The notes beneath the pieces were generated by a model, which made no database searches, was not told the DNA's origin, and saw only the letters and a program-made list of their open reading frames with translations. From NCBI GenBank assembly GCA_033297075.1, contig MU858047.1:248001-312000 (forward strand): a stretch of 64,000 nucleotides of DNA, given 5' to 3'. Source of the DNA: Rhypophila decipiens. Taxonomy: Eukaryota > Ascomycota > Sordariomycetes > Sordariales > Naviculisporaceae. Position numbers and translations under genes: made by a program. Shown in pieces: positions 45,333 to 55,922 of this stretch (position 1 is its first letter; each line of letters starts with the position of its first letter).

Positions 45333-46645
45333 TTAACGGGGTCCTATGGTGCGTTAGTATTTTGGAAACAATATTGGGAAGGTTGATGGCAATATTTACC
45401 ATAAGGCTCACGTGAGTCGGTCCGCGGAGCAGAATCACCGTAGCCGGCGCTAGGAGCGCTATCCCGAGGTGGGCGGGCCTCGCGGTCGCTAGGGCGTTCG
45501 TAGCGGTCGCCGCGATCATAGCTAGGGCCACGACGATCATCAGGGGCGCCGCCGCGACCACCACCACCTGCGTAACGCTCCGAGCGATCATCACGATAGC
45601 GATCAACCCGCGGGTAAGAGTCGTCGCCACCACGGTCACGACGATCATATCCACGGTCCTCGCCGCGGTAACCACGGTCGTAGCCACGTTCTTCACGATA
45701 TCCGCGATCGTACCCACGGTCATAGCTGCGATCGCCGCCTCTATCTTCACGATATCCACCGCCACGAGAGCCACGATACGAGTCGTCACGGAAGCCACCA
45801 CCCCCGTAACCGCCACGGCGACGATCACCACCAAAGCCGCGGCGCTCACCACCAGGAGCACCACCAGGACCATCTGTGCGTGGTTAGCACGCTGTCAATC
45901 GAAGTCAAGATATACGGCTACTTACCACGCTTCGGTGGGCCGAAGTACTTTCCAGGGGTCGGTGTGCGGGGGCGAGCACGACGGGCCTTTTCAATGCTAA
46001 GAGTGCGTCCCTCGATGACCTCACCCTGAAGGCCCTCACGAGCAGCGTCGGCCATTTCGGGCGTCACCATCTTGACGAACCCAAACCCACGGGACTCGCC
46101 AGTGTGAGGATCCTTCATGATCTGGCATTTTTCGACATCACCGTATTTCTCGAACAGGCGGGTTACTTCGGCCTCCTCCAGACGAGGGTGAATGCCGGTA
46201 ACGAACAAGTTGGAGCCAGGGTTGATGGCGCCATCATCATCACGGTCACCTTTTGGTTCGTTCTTAATAGGTGCGCTGCACGTCAATCGAATCAGCAAGG
46301 AAACCTCAATAACTGCTTTTTGGCGAGTGACCTACCGATCGGTGCCGTTGGGGGACATGGAACGGCGACGTGAAGGTTCCTCCTCGCGACGCGGCGAGGC
46401 ACTACGGTCGCGGTCGTAGCGAGGGCCTTCATCTGTAACAGTGTCAGCTCAATGCTCCGTAGTCGATTCCGACATTCATCGAATTCGGCCAAGGTCGGGT
46501 GAGTGATTGAGGGAGGGAACGATGGTAGGGAAGGCGATGCAGCTGGCCAGGTTGCGATCGCAAGCTGGGCGGAGCAGGAAATAAGGGACTCACCGTCGAA
46601 GCGATCAGGGTTCGTGCTTTCGTAATCCATCGCGGTAGTAGCCAT
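45333..46645 (-). CDS. Tra2-like RNA-binding protein (RRM plus Arg/Gly/Tyr-rich tail)
   Basis: Probable splicing regulator of the SR-like class. Five exons on the minus strand: 46645-46594, 46432-46336, 46275-45926, 45873-45400 and 45343-45333, giving 327 residues. An Arg/Ser-rich start (RSASPRREEEPSRRRSMSP) precedes one RRM at about 72-150 with RNP2 LFVTGI and RNP1 RGFGFVKM. The linker RRARPRTPTPGKYFGPPKR is typical of Tra2 proteins. The tail is built from repeated RGG, YDRGY and DR units and is probably disordered. The last exon has 11 nt and codes only the end GPR plus stop; the final intron (GTAAAT, TACTAAC, TAG) is itself open in frame. Intron 1 is long for this window (161 nt), a possible place for regulated splicing. 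Confidence 0.9.
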
Positions 46646-48356
46646 TGCGTCGGTGTGTTTGAGTGAAATAAAGGGATTTATTGGTGATTTAAATCAAGTT
46701 GATGGATGGTTGTCGCGAAAAAATCGAAGATGCGAAGGACGGTGTGAATTATCCTCGAGTTGGTGTTGAGTTGAAAAAGCTGAAAAATGGTTGAACCGTG
46801 CTGGGAATTTTTTCTGGGTCGGGTCGGCGACAGGGGAGGGAAAGCGCAGGTTGAAATTACAAACGGCGCGACTGGGTTGACCTAGGTACTGTCCGTAGCA
46901 GGGAACGGGCCACAGGTCGAACGCAACAACAATCAGTATTTTCCCCTCTGGATTGAGAATAAAAATGCCAGTATTGAGGATGGTGAAATCAATCAGTAGA
47001 ATGGATGTGTTGTAAGAAATATAGATGGAGTGGCGTGGGGAACAAATTGTTTGATGCGGCGAGGCAATGGGAGGATACGTGTGACAGCCTAAAGTTTTGT
47101 TTGCCTTCCATCCAAGTGTCGTTGTCAAAGCAATAACCTGGCACTGTTTCCGTACGGTACGGTATTGCGCACTTTAAAGTTCAGCCGCCCACTGATCTCA
47201 ATCTGAGCCACTGTAACGGCGAATCTACACTATGTTCGCGGCCCCACCGCAACTCCAGCGCTACCATCGCAGGACACAAAAGTGAACGAGCTTCCAAATC
47301 CGCCACCTGGGAACGCTGAATCTCCCTTGTTTTGAGACTGGCAAGGGTGACCCGAATGGCATCACACCACCCGATGTGTGCTTGCCCAACACAAAGACTC
47401 AGTCAGACAGTGGAAATTTGCTCTGGCAATTCCCATTAAGGCCAGGAGGGATTTCCCCCGGAAGCAAACCAAACACACTACGTATATATATATCAATATA
47501 ATCGTCTTCGTTCATGGCAGAGGAAGATCTGAAACATGCGCAAGTTGTAATACTCTCAGTAACATGGGAGCCATATATATATCCAATAAACCACAAAGAA
47601 GAAATCTGGTCTCAGTTTTGGAATCTGTACGACCTGGGGATGTTCCCAGAGACCTATACAATATTAGCACGTTGTGAGATGGTCTTGACACTGGAGTCCT
47701 CTTCTAATCTATACACGATTGTATTTCCATCGGAGTACACATGTCTCATGGAAGCCTCTTCTATCACTACCCGAGACCAAAGAAACCTTACCGCTTGGAT
47801 TAACACCAGCCCCAGATACTGGCAATTAAAATCATACAAAGCCTCTCCGCTGATCTGATCCAACGCAGTCCAGAGTCCTCGGCCCCTTGCCCATTATCTT
47901 CGTCGAAGCACAATACCCACCACAACTTTCAAGGTATGGGGTTGCCACTATACGGCTACCTCCCACAGATATAGGAGATGGTTTTCGTTCACATGCAGAG
48001 TTCAGAGAATACCAATTACGGTAACGATACGGACGTTGTATTGGGAAATAGGGATGTGTAATAGTGGAGACCCTTACAGCTGAAGCTCAAGCTGGCCAGA
48101 ACAAGGCGCCCCTTTAAGTTTAAGGTATGCACGGACCATCCACAACGCCAGCGCGGTGCCCTTCTGGCGAGGTGTTCATTTAGGTAATGGGCCAACTATT
48201 TCGCTTTGAGCCCCAAATTGAATCTTTGAACATCTACAAATCTTCATCTTGAACCACCATCCATTGATACCCGTCGCAAACTTTATTCGCGACAACACTC
48301 CTTCGACATATTCCCTCATTAACGAAATCAATTCTTCCAACCGCATATACTTCAAC
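46646..48356. other. Shared upstream region of the Tra2-like gene and SSS1
   Basis: About 1.7 kb between divergent genes. A 114-codon frame at 47514-47858 (plus) has no motif. Nothing else recognised. Confidence 0.55.
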
Positions 48357-48758
48357 ATGTCGGACCAGCTTCAGGAGATCATCGAGGTGCCAAAGGAGTT
48401 CCTTCGGGACGGACTTCAGTTTATCAGCAAGTCGCAAAAACGTACGTGGCACGCTCTATCCATTCCTCTCTGACCCGCTCTGTTCGCCGGTCCTCGTCCC
48501 TATCGATGTCGCGATCCATTGTCACTCGCATCAATTGCAGAACGAAACCACTAACCTTTTTACCTTATAGCCGATCGTCGCGAATTCATCAAGATCTCAC
48601 AGGCTGTTGGTGTTGGTTTCTTGAGTAAGCCTGTTTCTGTTGTTTTCTCGGTGTTGGAATAGCTTGCTAACTTTGTGATTCAAGTCATGGGTGCCGTCGG
48701 ATACGTCGTCAAACTGATTCACATTCCCCTCAACAACATCCTCATGGGTGGCGCGTAA
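48357..48758 (+). CDS. SSS1: Sec61 translocon gamma subunit (Sss1)
   Basis: Small tail-anchored subunit that clamps the Sec61 protein-conducting channel of the endoplasmic reticulum. Three exons, 48357-48441, 48571-48624 and 48685-48758, give 70 residues, the family length. The sequence shows the amphipathic helix EVPKEFLRDGLQFISKSQKP, the conserved DRREFIKISQAVGVGF, and one transmembrane helix (MGAVGYVVKLIHIPLNNIL) ending GGA. Both introns are phase 1 with GTACGT and GTAAGC donors; a CTAAC branch point precedes each acceptor. The small size and three exons make it easy to miss in automated calls. Confidence 0.97.
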
Positions 48759-49380
48759 ACAGCACGATCTGGCAGCGGTCGCAGAGGTGTAAGATGGACA
48801 AGAGGGGAAATGCATTTCTAGCACGTGGACAGTTGGACGGGCACACGATGATAAATCTCTCCGAGAATACCTAGCTCTCGAGGCACATTGCTCAACATTT
48901 AGCCCCCATTATATCCCGACACGCATGCGAAATAACGACATAATCATCGAGGAGTTACGGAGGCGCTCGATCAAAGCAACAGGCAGGTGTAGGGAACAGC
49001 CTGTCACATTTCATTTTCGACAGGGCGTTGATTGCAGGTGTGCAAGATGTTTGTCGGTGGGCACTGTATCAGATAAGACGCGGTAGGGCACGTGGACAAG
49101 GGAAGGCGGGGAAAAACAAGATATCCTCATATATATTGGTTCTGGTCATTATACCCCATGATCAACAACTTAAGAACTTTAATTTTCAGTATTTCTACTT
49201 TCGGATCTCTCTCATGTGTTGCGTCTGTCTCGGCATTCGGAGGCTCAAAAACTAGCGTGAAGCAGGAATCGCCCGAATGGGTGACTGTCTATAGGATACC
49301 GTCTATAAAAGGTTTATCATCTACTCATTTCTGTCTCCGGAAAATTGACGTGGTTTCCAGGCCAACTTTAGAGGACGAGC
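48759..49380. other. 3' region between SSS1 and the methyltransferase
   Basis: About 0.6 kb between convergent genes; no gene seen. Confidence 0.6.
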
Positions 49381-50656
49381 TCACTTCTCGAATGAAATCA
49401 CGGCATATCGGAAGCTCCCATTAGCATACCCTCTCCTCATGGCCCGGAAAGCCTGGAGGAAAGCGATTCCGTCTCGCCCCTGGCTGAAAGCAAAGGCCCA
49501 GAGGGATGGGTTCTGCACTAGAGACCATGATATATCCCTGAAGCGTTGGTTAGTTTCACTGTTTGCTGGCTGGCTGCAATGTTTAGCACTGCCAGGGAAG
49601 CGGTGTAGAACTTACCACGTCTTGCTCACATCCTTGCTGATATCTTTTGGTCCGCCCAGCAATTTGAGACCGGCCTCTTTGGCAAGGTTGACGTAATCTG
49701 CTTGTGTGCACATTGGCGGGAGAAGCATGCCGTCTGGTAAGGACGTATTAGCATCAGTCACCAGCTAATTGGATCATCCCCTATTCCGGCCAAGGCCAAG
49801 CAAGGGAAAGGAACCAAGCAAGCCACAAAACGAACCTTCAATGGGCTTGATATCATCATCAAACTGCTTCTGATCCAGCCCCTCATTCTTGAACCAATCC
49901 GCCAGGGCCAGCTTGCCACCATCTCTGAGAACCTTGTAAGCATTCTGGAAGAAAAGTGCCTTGTTGGGGAAGTGGCTCAATGCCTCGCTGATCCAGACGG
50001 CGTCGAACTTGCCCGCGTCAGAGGCGAAGAACTCGCCCATCTTCTCGGCGTCAAGCTCGATGAAGCGGACTTTGCCCTTTCCGAGACGGATATATCCTTC
50101 TGGGCCCTCCTCTTCTCCTTCTACTTTGTCGTCTGTTGTGGCATCCTTGGCATCCTTGGCGGCCTCGGTCTTGGTCAGTCGCTTGGCCAGCTCGACTTGC
50201 TTGGTCGAGATGGTGATTCCCGTCACGGTACACCCGAGCTGAGATGCCAGGAAGCGGGAGGTACCACCGATGCCGCATCCTACGTCGAGAACCCGGCTTC
50301 CGGATGACACGCTCGAGATTTCTAGGAGCAGGCGGATGAGGTTGATCTGGGCTACTTCCTTGGAGTCGTTGGCCTTTGACTCTTCGGTTGCCCAGTACCC
50401 ATGGTGGATATGCTCGCCCCTTTTTGGGTTTGATGTTTAGTGGGTGAATGAATGTATTGAGTATGTAGGTAACTTACCAAAGATTCAGGTAGTAATCGCT
50501 TGCCAGGTCATAATGCAACTTGATGCGGTCCTTGAGAGCTTGCATTGTGGTGTGAGCAAGGCCCATTGGGGTGTCATATTGCTTGCTGAGATCGGTGCTC
50601 TCGATAGCGGTATCACCGCTGCCATTGCGGGTTGTGGCATCCGTGTCTGCGGTCAT
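49381..50656 (-). CDS. Class I SAM-dependent methyltransferase (UbiE/tocopherol methyltransferase-like)
   Basis: Four exons on the minus strand: 50656-50478, 50419-49836, 49733-49616 and 49537-49381, giving 345 residues. The N-terminal block YDLASDYYLNLWGEHIHHGYW is rebuilt across intron 1 and is typical of small-molecule methyltransferases of the sterol/tocopherol type. Motif I is VLDVGCGIGG (residues 103-112), then TVTGITIS, FDAVWISEALSHFPNK and the motif III-like VLRDGGKLALADW. A charged insert (residues about 136-155) separates motifs I and II. The C-terminus has WDISWSLVQNPSLWAFA and ends ISFEK. The second intron has a weak donor, GTTCGT, but the joined protein reads PIEDGMLLPPMCT as expected. 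Substrate is unknown; no biosynthetic neighbours are present to suggest one. Confidence 0.88.
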
Positions 50657-51220
50657 GTTGAAGGCTAAGTGAACGAGAAAGATGATCGGGAAGGGTTCTC
50701 TTATGCTGAGTACCGAATTTCGATACCAAGTGTTAGGACTGCTGTCATGTGTGATTTATGACAGAGAATCGGAAACACTCTGTCGTGTGTGATTTATGAT
50801 AGAGAAACGGGGTGTTTCCGATGGTTGGTTGTGTAAATCGGCGGAGGCAGGGAGATCGGAGGACCGAACCAACCTCTCCAGAAACCTTGCTCTCACCAAA
50901 ACGGATCAACATCGTCATGGAAGTTACGGATGAAATGCTGGGACCAATAATATTTCTTGATTTGAACCCACTATCTCTAAATCGGAAAGAGTACATCCAT
51001 CTTCTCGGTTACGCTATAAAGTATACATGGCAATTTATGGGTTGGTGTATTGTACGGTATTGCCGATTCTTCCTGGGCAGGACAATCGAGCGTGTATTCG
51101 AAAACAGGACCAAAGATGAGCAGTTAACCTCGGTGTTAATGACATTTCCCTGAGGCTGTGTTCCATATAACAAAAAGACAATATTCCCTATATCAAATGG
51201 GGAAAATGCAAAAGGAAATT
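50657..51220. other. Upstream region of the methyltransferase
   Basis: About 0.56 kb up to the tRNA 3' end. It holds the 38-nt-period repeat and no supported gene. Confidence 0.5.
50743..50822. repeat. Direct repeat (30 nt, period 38) with 11-bp inverted repeat
   Basis: Copies at 50743-50772 and 50781-50810 agree at 27 of 30 positions (core GTGTGATTTATGA). ATCGGAAACAC at 50768-50778 is the exact reverse complement of 50812-50822. The block starts 87 bp upstream of the methyltransferase start codon, where a regulator could bind. Confidence 0.75.
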
Positions 51221-51340
51221 TGACTGGGGCGCGATTCGAACGCGCGCCTCTTTCGAGAGTAGAAATCACCATCTCATTTCTGAGAGGAAGAAGAGGGATC
51301 TTCTTGAGTCTACCGCCTTAGACCGCTCGGCCACCCAGCC
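51221..51340 (-). tRNA. tRNA-Leu(CAA) with intron
   Basis: The minus strand folds as a type II tRNA. The acceptor stem pairs 51334-51340 with 51222-51228 (one G-T pair), with A as discriminator. The D arm is GCC/GGC with box A TGGCCGAGCGG. The anticodon stem GTAGA/TCTAC encloses loop CTCAAG plus one T, giving anticodon CAA, which reads UUG. The T arm is GCGCG-TTCGAAT-CGCGC and a short extra arm is present. A 38-nt intron lies at 51265-51302, directly after position 37, where tRNA introns are found; fungal tRNA-Leu(CAA) genes commonly have one. Mature length is 82 nt. Confidence 0.95.
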
Positions 51341-52313
51341 GGGATTGATACTAGCTCGGCTTTGAATAAGGTGTTATGTAAGGGCGGATATCTCCCGAAG
51401 TTTTACCGACCACGGCGTTCAATATAGCGGGGTCTGTTGTTCAAACGGACGATACAGCTTGGTCTTGCCTGCAAATGCGTCCTCCAGGCTGGAAGCATAT
51501 CGTTATCTGTTCAAGTACATATGTCAGGCCGATCTGCACACTACAACTTAGCTTAGCAAAGGGAGCTCATTCTCTCCAGTGCCGCAGAAGGATCAATTCT
51601 TCTTGCCAGCTGACCCCACTGGCAAGAATCCCTATTGAGAATGCACCAAGACCATTGCCAAGGACTGGTCGCAAGCTTGATAAACTGATCAATTGATTGC
51701 ATCACAATTCACAGATGATGGACCACGAACTCGGTACGGAGTATCAATTAATTCACCTCGAATCCTTGGGTGAGAGGTCCGAGACATGTAGCTGTCCTTT
51801 GCAGCCCAGCTGCAGCAGCCATCCCAATTATTTCCATCCAGGGAATTGCAGGTGCCAGAAAGCTGGGGTCGTGGCGCTGAAACAAGCTTTGAGCCGCTGG
51901 CCGCACCTGCTTCTGGATTTGGTGCAATTCATCTTCCGTCGTGAACCACCACAAACCAAAGGCGGAGCTGGAGACACCGAAGGGAGAAGTCAAAACGATC
52001 TCACACTCTGCACGATTACATTCCGATGCCGTCGCACAATCCTTGGATTTCGATATCACACTCGCCAAACGGTCGTTTTCTGTTCGCGGGCGCAACTGTC
52101 GTCTTGCGCGGTCCTGACAAACGGCTGAGCTGAAACTCGACCTTGGGCCATTGAAGGCGAGGCTGACCACGACACAACCTGCCACACCACCCAGGCGGCT
52201 TCGATCGCAGTTCGAACCTTTTGGGGTGCACTTTCACTTCCGCGAATTGATGAAAGTTTACATCTCAACGCCGTCTGGTCCGTGACGACTGCGACGACCG
52301 GACAATCCAAGCC
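51341..52313. other. Gap between tRNA-Leu and the hypothetical gene
   Basis: About 1.0 kb, promoter of both. One TACGGAGTA lies at 51735-51743. Overlapping frames of about 140 codons on both strands carry no motif. Confidence 0.5.
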
Positions 52314-53807
52314 ATGAGCTTTATCCAGGACCCACGCGTGCGCCAGCGCTGGAATCAGATTTCGCACAATGCCGAGGCGGTGACCGAGAACGCGGCTGCT
52401 GGCATCTGGTCCTTTCAACACCGCTACATAAACCCTTGCTTGGGCAGCGTCGCTGACGCATTCGATAGCTGCACAGGAGTGTGCTTCGGCGACAGAGAGG
52501 AACGAGCACGTCGTGCGCGGGAACGTGACCGCGGAGCGCGCCGGACAAGGGCGGAGTATACATTTGATTTCTACGATGACTGGGAAGACGCCGACGACGA
52601 GGGCCCCTCTGGTAGCGGAATACTGGGCGGTTGGTCCGGCGGCCGAAGGGAGGACTGGGATAGGCTGCTTGCCGGCACAGGCAATGGCCGCTCAAAACAC
52701 ACTGACACCGGGACTGGAGCTGTGGCAGATCAGCCCAGGCGAAAGCGGGGCATGAGTTACGGAACAAGGGGCCTCAGGAGAAAAGGCACCGGGGAGGAAG
52801 ATCCCAATGTTATACCGAGGACGGCGCCACTGGGATTTCTCGGAAGGTTGCCGTTCAAAATTGGTGGTACGTTAAGGTACAAGCCCTCGGCAGCAAATCT
52901 GCAGGATCATCCCGGCGCGCCAGCGCCAGAGCACGAGCGAGATCCGAACGAGCGTCAGCCACTACTAGGTACCAACGATAACGACGGGTTTGGCCATCAA
53001 AAGGGGCCATCACCGCAGTCTAGGCCGCGAAGCAATACTACCGGTTCTGGTGAGACGTCCAGTTCCTATCGCTCAAGGGGCGATTTATTCCCTAGCGATG
53101 GCGAAGGCGATGAAGACGCCGTACCTCTAGACGATGAATTTGCCATGGCCCTAGATAGGGTCGACGATCGGAGCAGCAATAGGACCCGAAGTAGCAAGGG
53201 CAAGCGCCCTGCCGACGGTCAACGGACCATGTCTCGAACGATTTCAAGGTCAACCATGGACTCGGCCTACACAATAGAATCGCTGAAGGGCCCGTCCATC
53301 AATCCCCGCAGTGCGTCATTTGCCTCGTTAGGAGGGGCCGACACGATAGGGACACCGGGCTTCAGATCAGTATCCTCGCTAGAGGATCTCAAACGAGAAG
53401 AGGAACAAGCCGAGAGGGAAGAACAGGAAGAAATTGAGCGGAGACGGCGGGCAGCGTCGCAATTAGCGCAACAAAGGGGCTTAACTCAAGGGTCTGAAGC
53501 TGTCACCCCTGATTCACTCGTTGCAAGGACGGGGGCGGATGAACAACAACCTATAACGACAACGACTGTTTATGATGAAACGAAAGATGAAATGCCACCT
53601 GTTACGACCATCCCCACTGACGACGTTGCAGCTGGGCCGGAGGTAGACGTGTCTAGCAACAAGGACACTGGGGTAGATCCTGATCACCAGCAGATGTTTA
53701 ACAACGGAGAAGTGCCGGCCGAAGATATCCCACAAGAAGATGATTCCAGTCCACCCGGAGCTCGACCTGAGAAATTTGTCCCAGCGAGGTTGCCATTCTT
53801 TGGATAG
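52314..53807 (+). CDS. Conserved-looking fungal protein of unknown function
   Basis: Single exon, 497 residues. I do not recognise a named family. The first 60 residues (RVRQRWNQISHNAEAVTEN then a Cys/aromatic stretch) look folded and amphipathic. A basic patch rich in Arg (about 64-82) and acidic DFYDDWEDADDE follow. A second ordered-looking block contains PRTAPLGFLGRLPFKIGGT near residue 170-190. Most of the remainder is Ser/Arg/Asp-rich and disordered, with many possible phosphosites, and a short charged coiled coil lies near residues 358-390. There is no signal peptide or transmembrane helix. Long uninterrupted frame, good start context (GCCATGA) and strong coding composition support a real gene. 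Confidence 0.8.
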   Translation: MSFIQDPRVRQRWNQISHNAEAVTENAAAGIWSFQHRYINPCLGSVADAFDSCTGVCFGDREERARRARERDRGARRTRAEYTFDFYDDWEDADDEGPSGSGILGGWSGGRREDWDRLLAGTGNGRSKHTDTGTGAVADQPRRKRGMSYGTRGLRRKGTGEEDPNVIPRTAPLGFLGRLPFKIGGTLRYKPSAANLQDHPGAPAPEHERDPNERQPLLGTNDNDGFGHQKGPSPQSRPRSNTTGSGETSSSYRSRGDLFPSDGEGDEDAVPLDDEFAMALDRVDDRSSNRTRSSKGKRPADGQRTMSRTISRSTMDSAYTIESLKGPSINPRSASFASLGGADTIGTPGFRSVSSLEDLKREEEQAEREEQEEIERRRRAASQLAQQRGLTQGSEAVTPDSLVARTGADEQQPITTTTVYDETKDEMPPVTTIPTDDVAAGPEVDVSSNKDTGVDPDHQQMFNNGEVPAEDIPQEDDSSPPGARPEKFVPARLPFFG

Positions 53808-54854
53808 GGTCCAGTATTGACCCTATACTCTTAGGTGGCGCACCTGCACCTCTGCAGTACTTGATATTGGCCACAAGCAAGGCGTTTCGAGCTCAGCAGC
53901 CTGAGGCCGGTATGGATACACAGCTGTTTGTATTATCCGAAAGAAGATTAAATGTTCATTCTCTATCTACTAGCTAAGGCCCATTGTTAACTGGGGCATA
54001 ATCCGTGTTGGGCCCTGGCCTGGAATTCAAGTAAAGAGAACTTGCAATAGACGGGATATCAGGCAGCTGTGGACTGTGAACGATGACATGGTACATAGTT
54101 TAGATGGGAGTAGAAACAGAATACATAATCACCCTAATACATGCCAAGCAGATCGAATCCAATTCTTCAAAAGACTATTGATTTAATACGGGATATCGGA
54201 GGCAGAACCGTCCTTTTCATCCTTTGCATCTCTTTGAAGATATACCGGGGGCAAGCATTACAAATATGTACTGGTACTTTGGTACCTCAGTCTGAGCTGA
54301 GGCTCAATGACGACGGTAACACATGCCTCGGCTTCACAACCCCACGCAAGCGCTTTTTCCTTGGCCTCTCCCCCTGTGTGATCCCCTTTCCCCGCATTCT
54401 TCCTTTCCCCAGATCGTTCCACAGGCGCTATCGCCGCCAAAAGCTGGGGTTGAGTTAGCGGGCGCTCCACCAAGCACCCCCTGTCTGGCTCCCATTGCCT
54501 GGTCAATCAGCATCAACCATTCCACGAAAGGAAGATGCCTCGGTGTTGGAGATGGGGATGGGGGGGGACGGATTGTCGCTTACCATATTAGCTAGCTAGT
54601 GTAGTTAAACTTGGGAGAAAGTTGTTTGATAAAAACTCTTGATCTTCTTTTCATGTGAACCAAGTTTTCCGTTCCTCTTACAATCTGTATTTTGCTGTGG
54701 CTCGATTCCCCCAAATCCATCACCTGTACATACATAATACAACCATCAAACTTTGAATAGCTTTTCTTCCACATAAATACCCCCTTATCCAAGTAAACAG
54801 TTACACATTCAACCCACCATCGCCAGCAACCGATACAAACCAGTCACCGCAACA
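53808..54854. other. Gap between the hypothetical gene and the nitronate monooxygenase
   Basis: About 1.0 kb. Short overlapping frames only; the last 250 bp is rich in C and A, typical of a fungal 5' leader. Confidence 0.55.
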
Positions 54855-55922
54855 ATGGCTCCCCAAGGCCCAATCACAACCCCCCTCACAACCCTCCTAG
54901 GCATCAAACACCCTATAGTCCTAGCAGGCATGGCGCGCACCTCAAACGGCGCCCTAGCAGCGGCCGTCTCCAACGCAGGCGGCCTCGGCGTCATAGGCGG
55001 GTTCATGTACACGCCCTCGCAACTCCGCGAGATCGTGGCCGAGCTCAAGTCCGCCCTCGTTGATCCCTCTCTCCCCTTTGGGATCGACCTCGCCCTACCC
55101 CAGGTCGGGGGCAACGCGCGCAAGACAAACCACGACTATACACACGGAAAGCTGGACGAGTTAATCGATATCACCATTGAGAGCGGGGCCAAGTTATTCG
55201 TTTCTGCGGTGGGGGTCCCGCCCAAGAGGATCATCGATCGGTTGCATGATAATGGGATTTTGGTGATGAATATGGTGGGCCATCCGAAACACGCCGTCAA
55301 GGCGCTGGAATTGGGGGTTGATATGGTGTGTGCTCAGGGCGGTGAGGGCGGTGGACATACGGGGGATGTGGCGAATAGTGTGCTTATCCCTGCTGTGGTT
55401 GATGTTGCGAGACAGTATTTTCCTAAATTTCTGGGAGGAAAGCAGCATGCGCTTGTTGTTGCTGCGGGTGGAATTTCGAATGGACGGGGTTTGGCGAGCT
55501 CGTTGATGCAAGGGGCTGCTGGGGTTTGGGTCGGTACGAGGTTTGTTGCGAGCGTCGAGGCGGGTTGTAGCGAGGAGCATAAGAAGGCTGTTGTTAGCTG
55601 TGGGTTTGAAGGCACCGAACGGACGTTGGTCTTAAGCGGACGGCCGTTGAGGATGAAGACTAACGAGTGGGTTGCCAAGTGGCATGAGAAGCCGGAGAAG
55701 ATCAAGGAGCTGTGTGATAAGGGGGTTGTGCCGATCGAGTATGATATTGACCAGGGCAACGAGATCGATCCGCCGCATTTGATGGGCCAGGTTGCTGGTG
55801 CTATTCGGAAGATCCAGCCTGCTGGGGAGATTGTTGATGAGATGGTGCAGGAGGCGGTGGATATGTTGAAGCTGGGAGGTGTTTACCTGAGCGGCGGTGT
55901 TTCCAAGGAGAGCAGATTGTAA
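54855..55922 (+). CDS. Nitronate monooxygenase (2-nitropropane dioxygenase), peroxisomal
   Basis: FMN enzyme that oxidises alkyl nitronates such as propionate 3-nitronate, a respiratory toxin. Single exon, 355 residues, full family length. The TIM-barrel motifs are clear: PIVLAGMAR at 20-28, GGLGVIGG at 42-49, CAQGGEGGGHTGDVANSVLIP with catalytic-type His168, and the phosphate-binding AAGGISNGRG...GVWVGTRF at 203-230. The last three residues are SRL, a consensus PTS1, so I predict import into peroxisomes; this fits detoxification near beta-oxidation but is inferred. The first ATG (ACAATGG context) is used. Codon use in the first third is richer in C than the rest, which I note without interpretation. 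Confidence 0.95.
   Translation: MAPQGPITTPLTTLLGIKHPIVLAGMARTSNGALAAAVSNAGGLGVIGGFMYTPSQLREIVAELKSALVDPSLPFGIDLALPQVGGNARKTNHDYTHGKLDELIDITIESGAKLFVSAVGVPPKRIIDRLHDNGILVMNMVGHPKHAVKALELGVDMVCAQGGEGGGHTGDVANSVLIPAVVDVARQYFPKFLGGKQHALVVAAGGISNGRGLASSLMQGAAGVWVGTRFVASVEAGCSEEHKKAVVSCGFEGTERTLVLSGRPLRMKTNEWVAKWHEKPEKIKELCDKGVVPIEYDIDQGNEIDPPHLMGQVAGAIRKIQPAGEIVDEMVQEAVDMLKLGGVYLSGGVSKESRL

Noticed and set aside
47514..47858. 114-codon plus-strand frame upstream of SSS1
   Set aside because: Composition and lack of motifs suggest chance.
49381..55922. Possible metabolite cluster of methyltransferase and nitronate monooxygenase
   Set aside because: Separated by a tRNA gene and an unrelated gene, opposite strands, and no synthase or oxidase backbone nearby.
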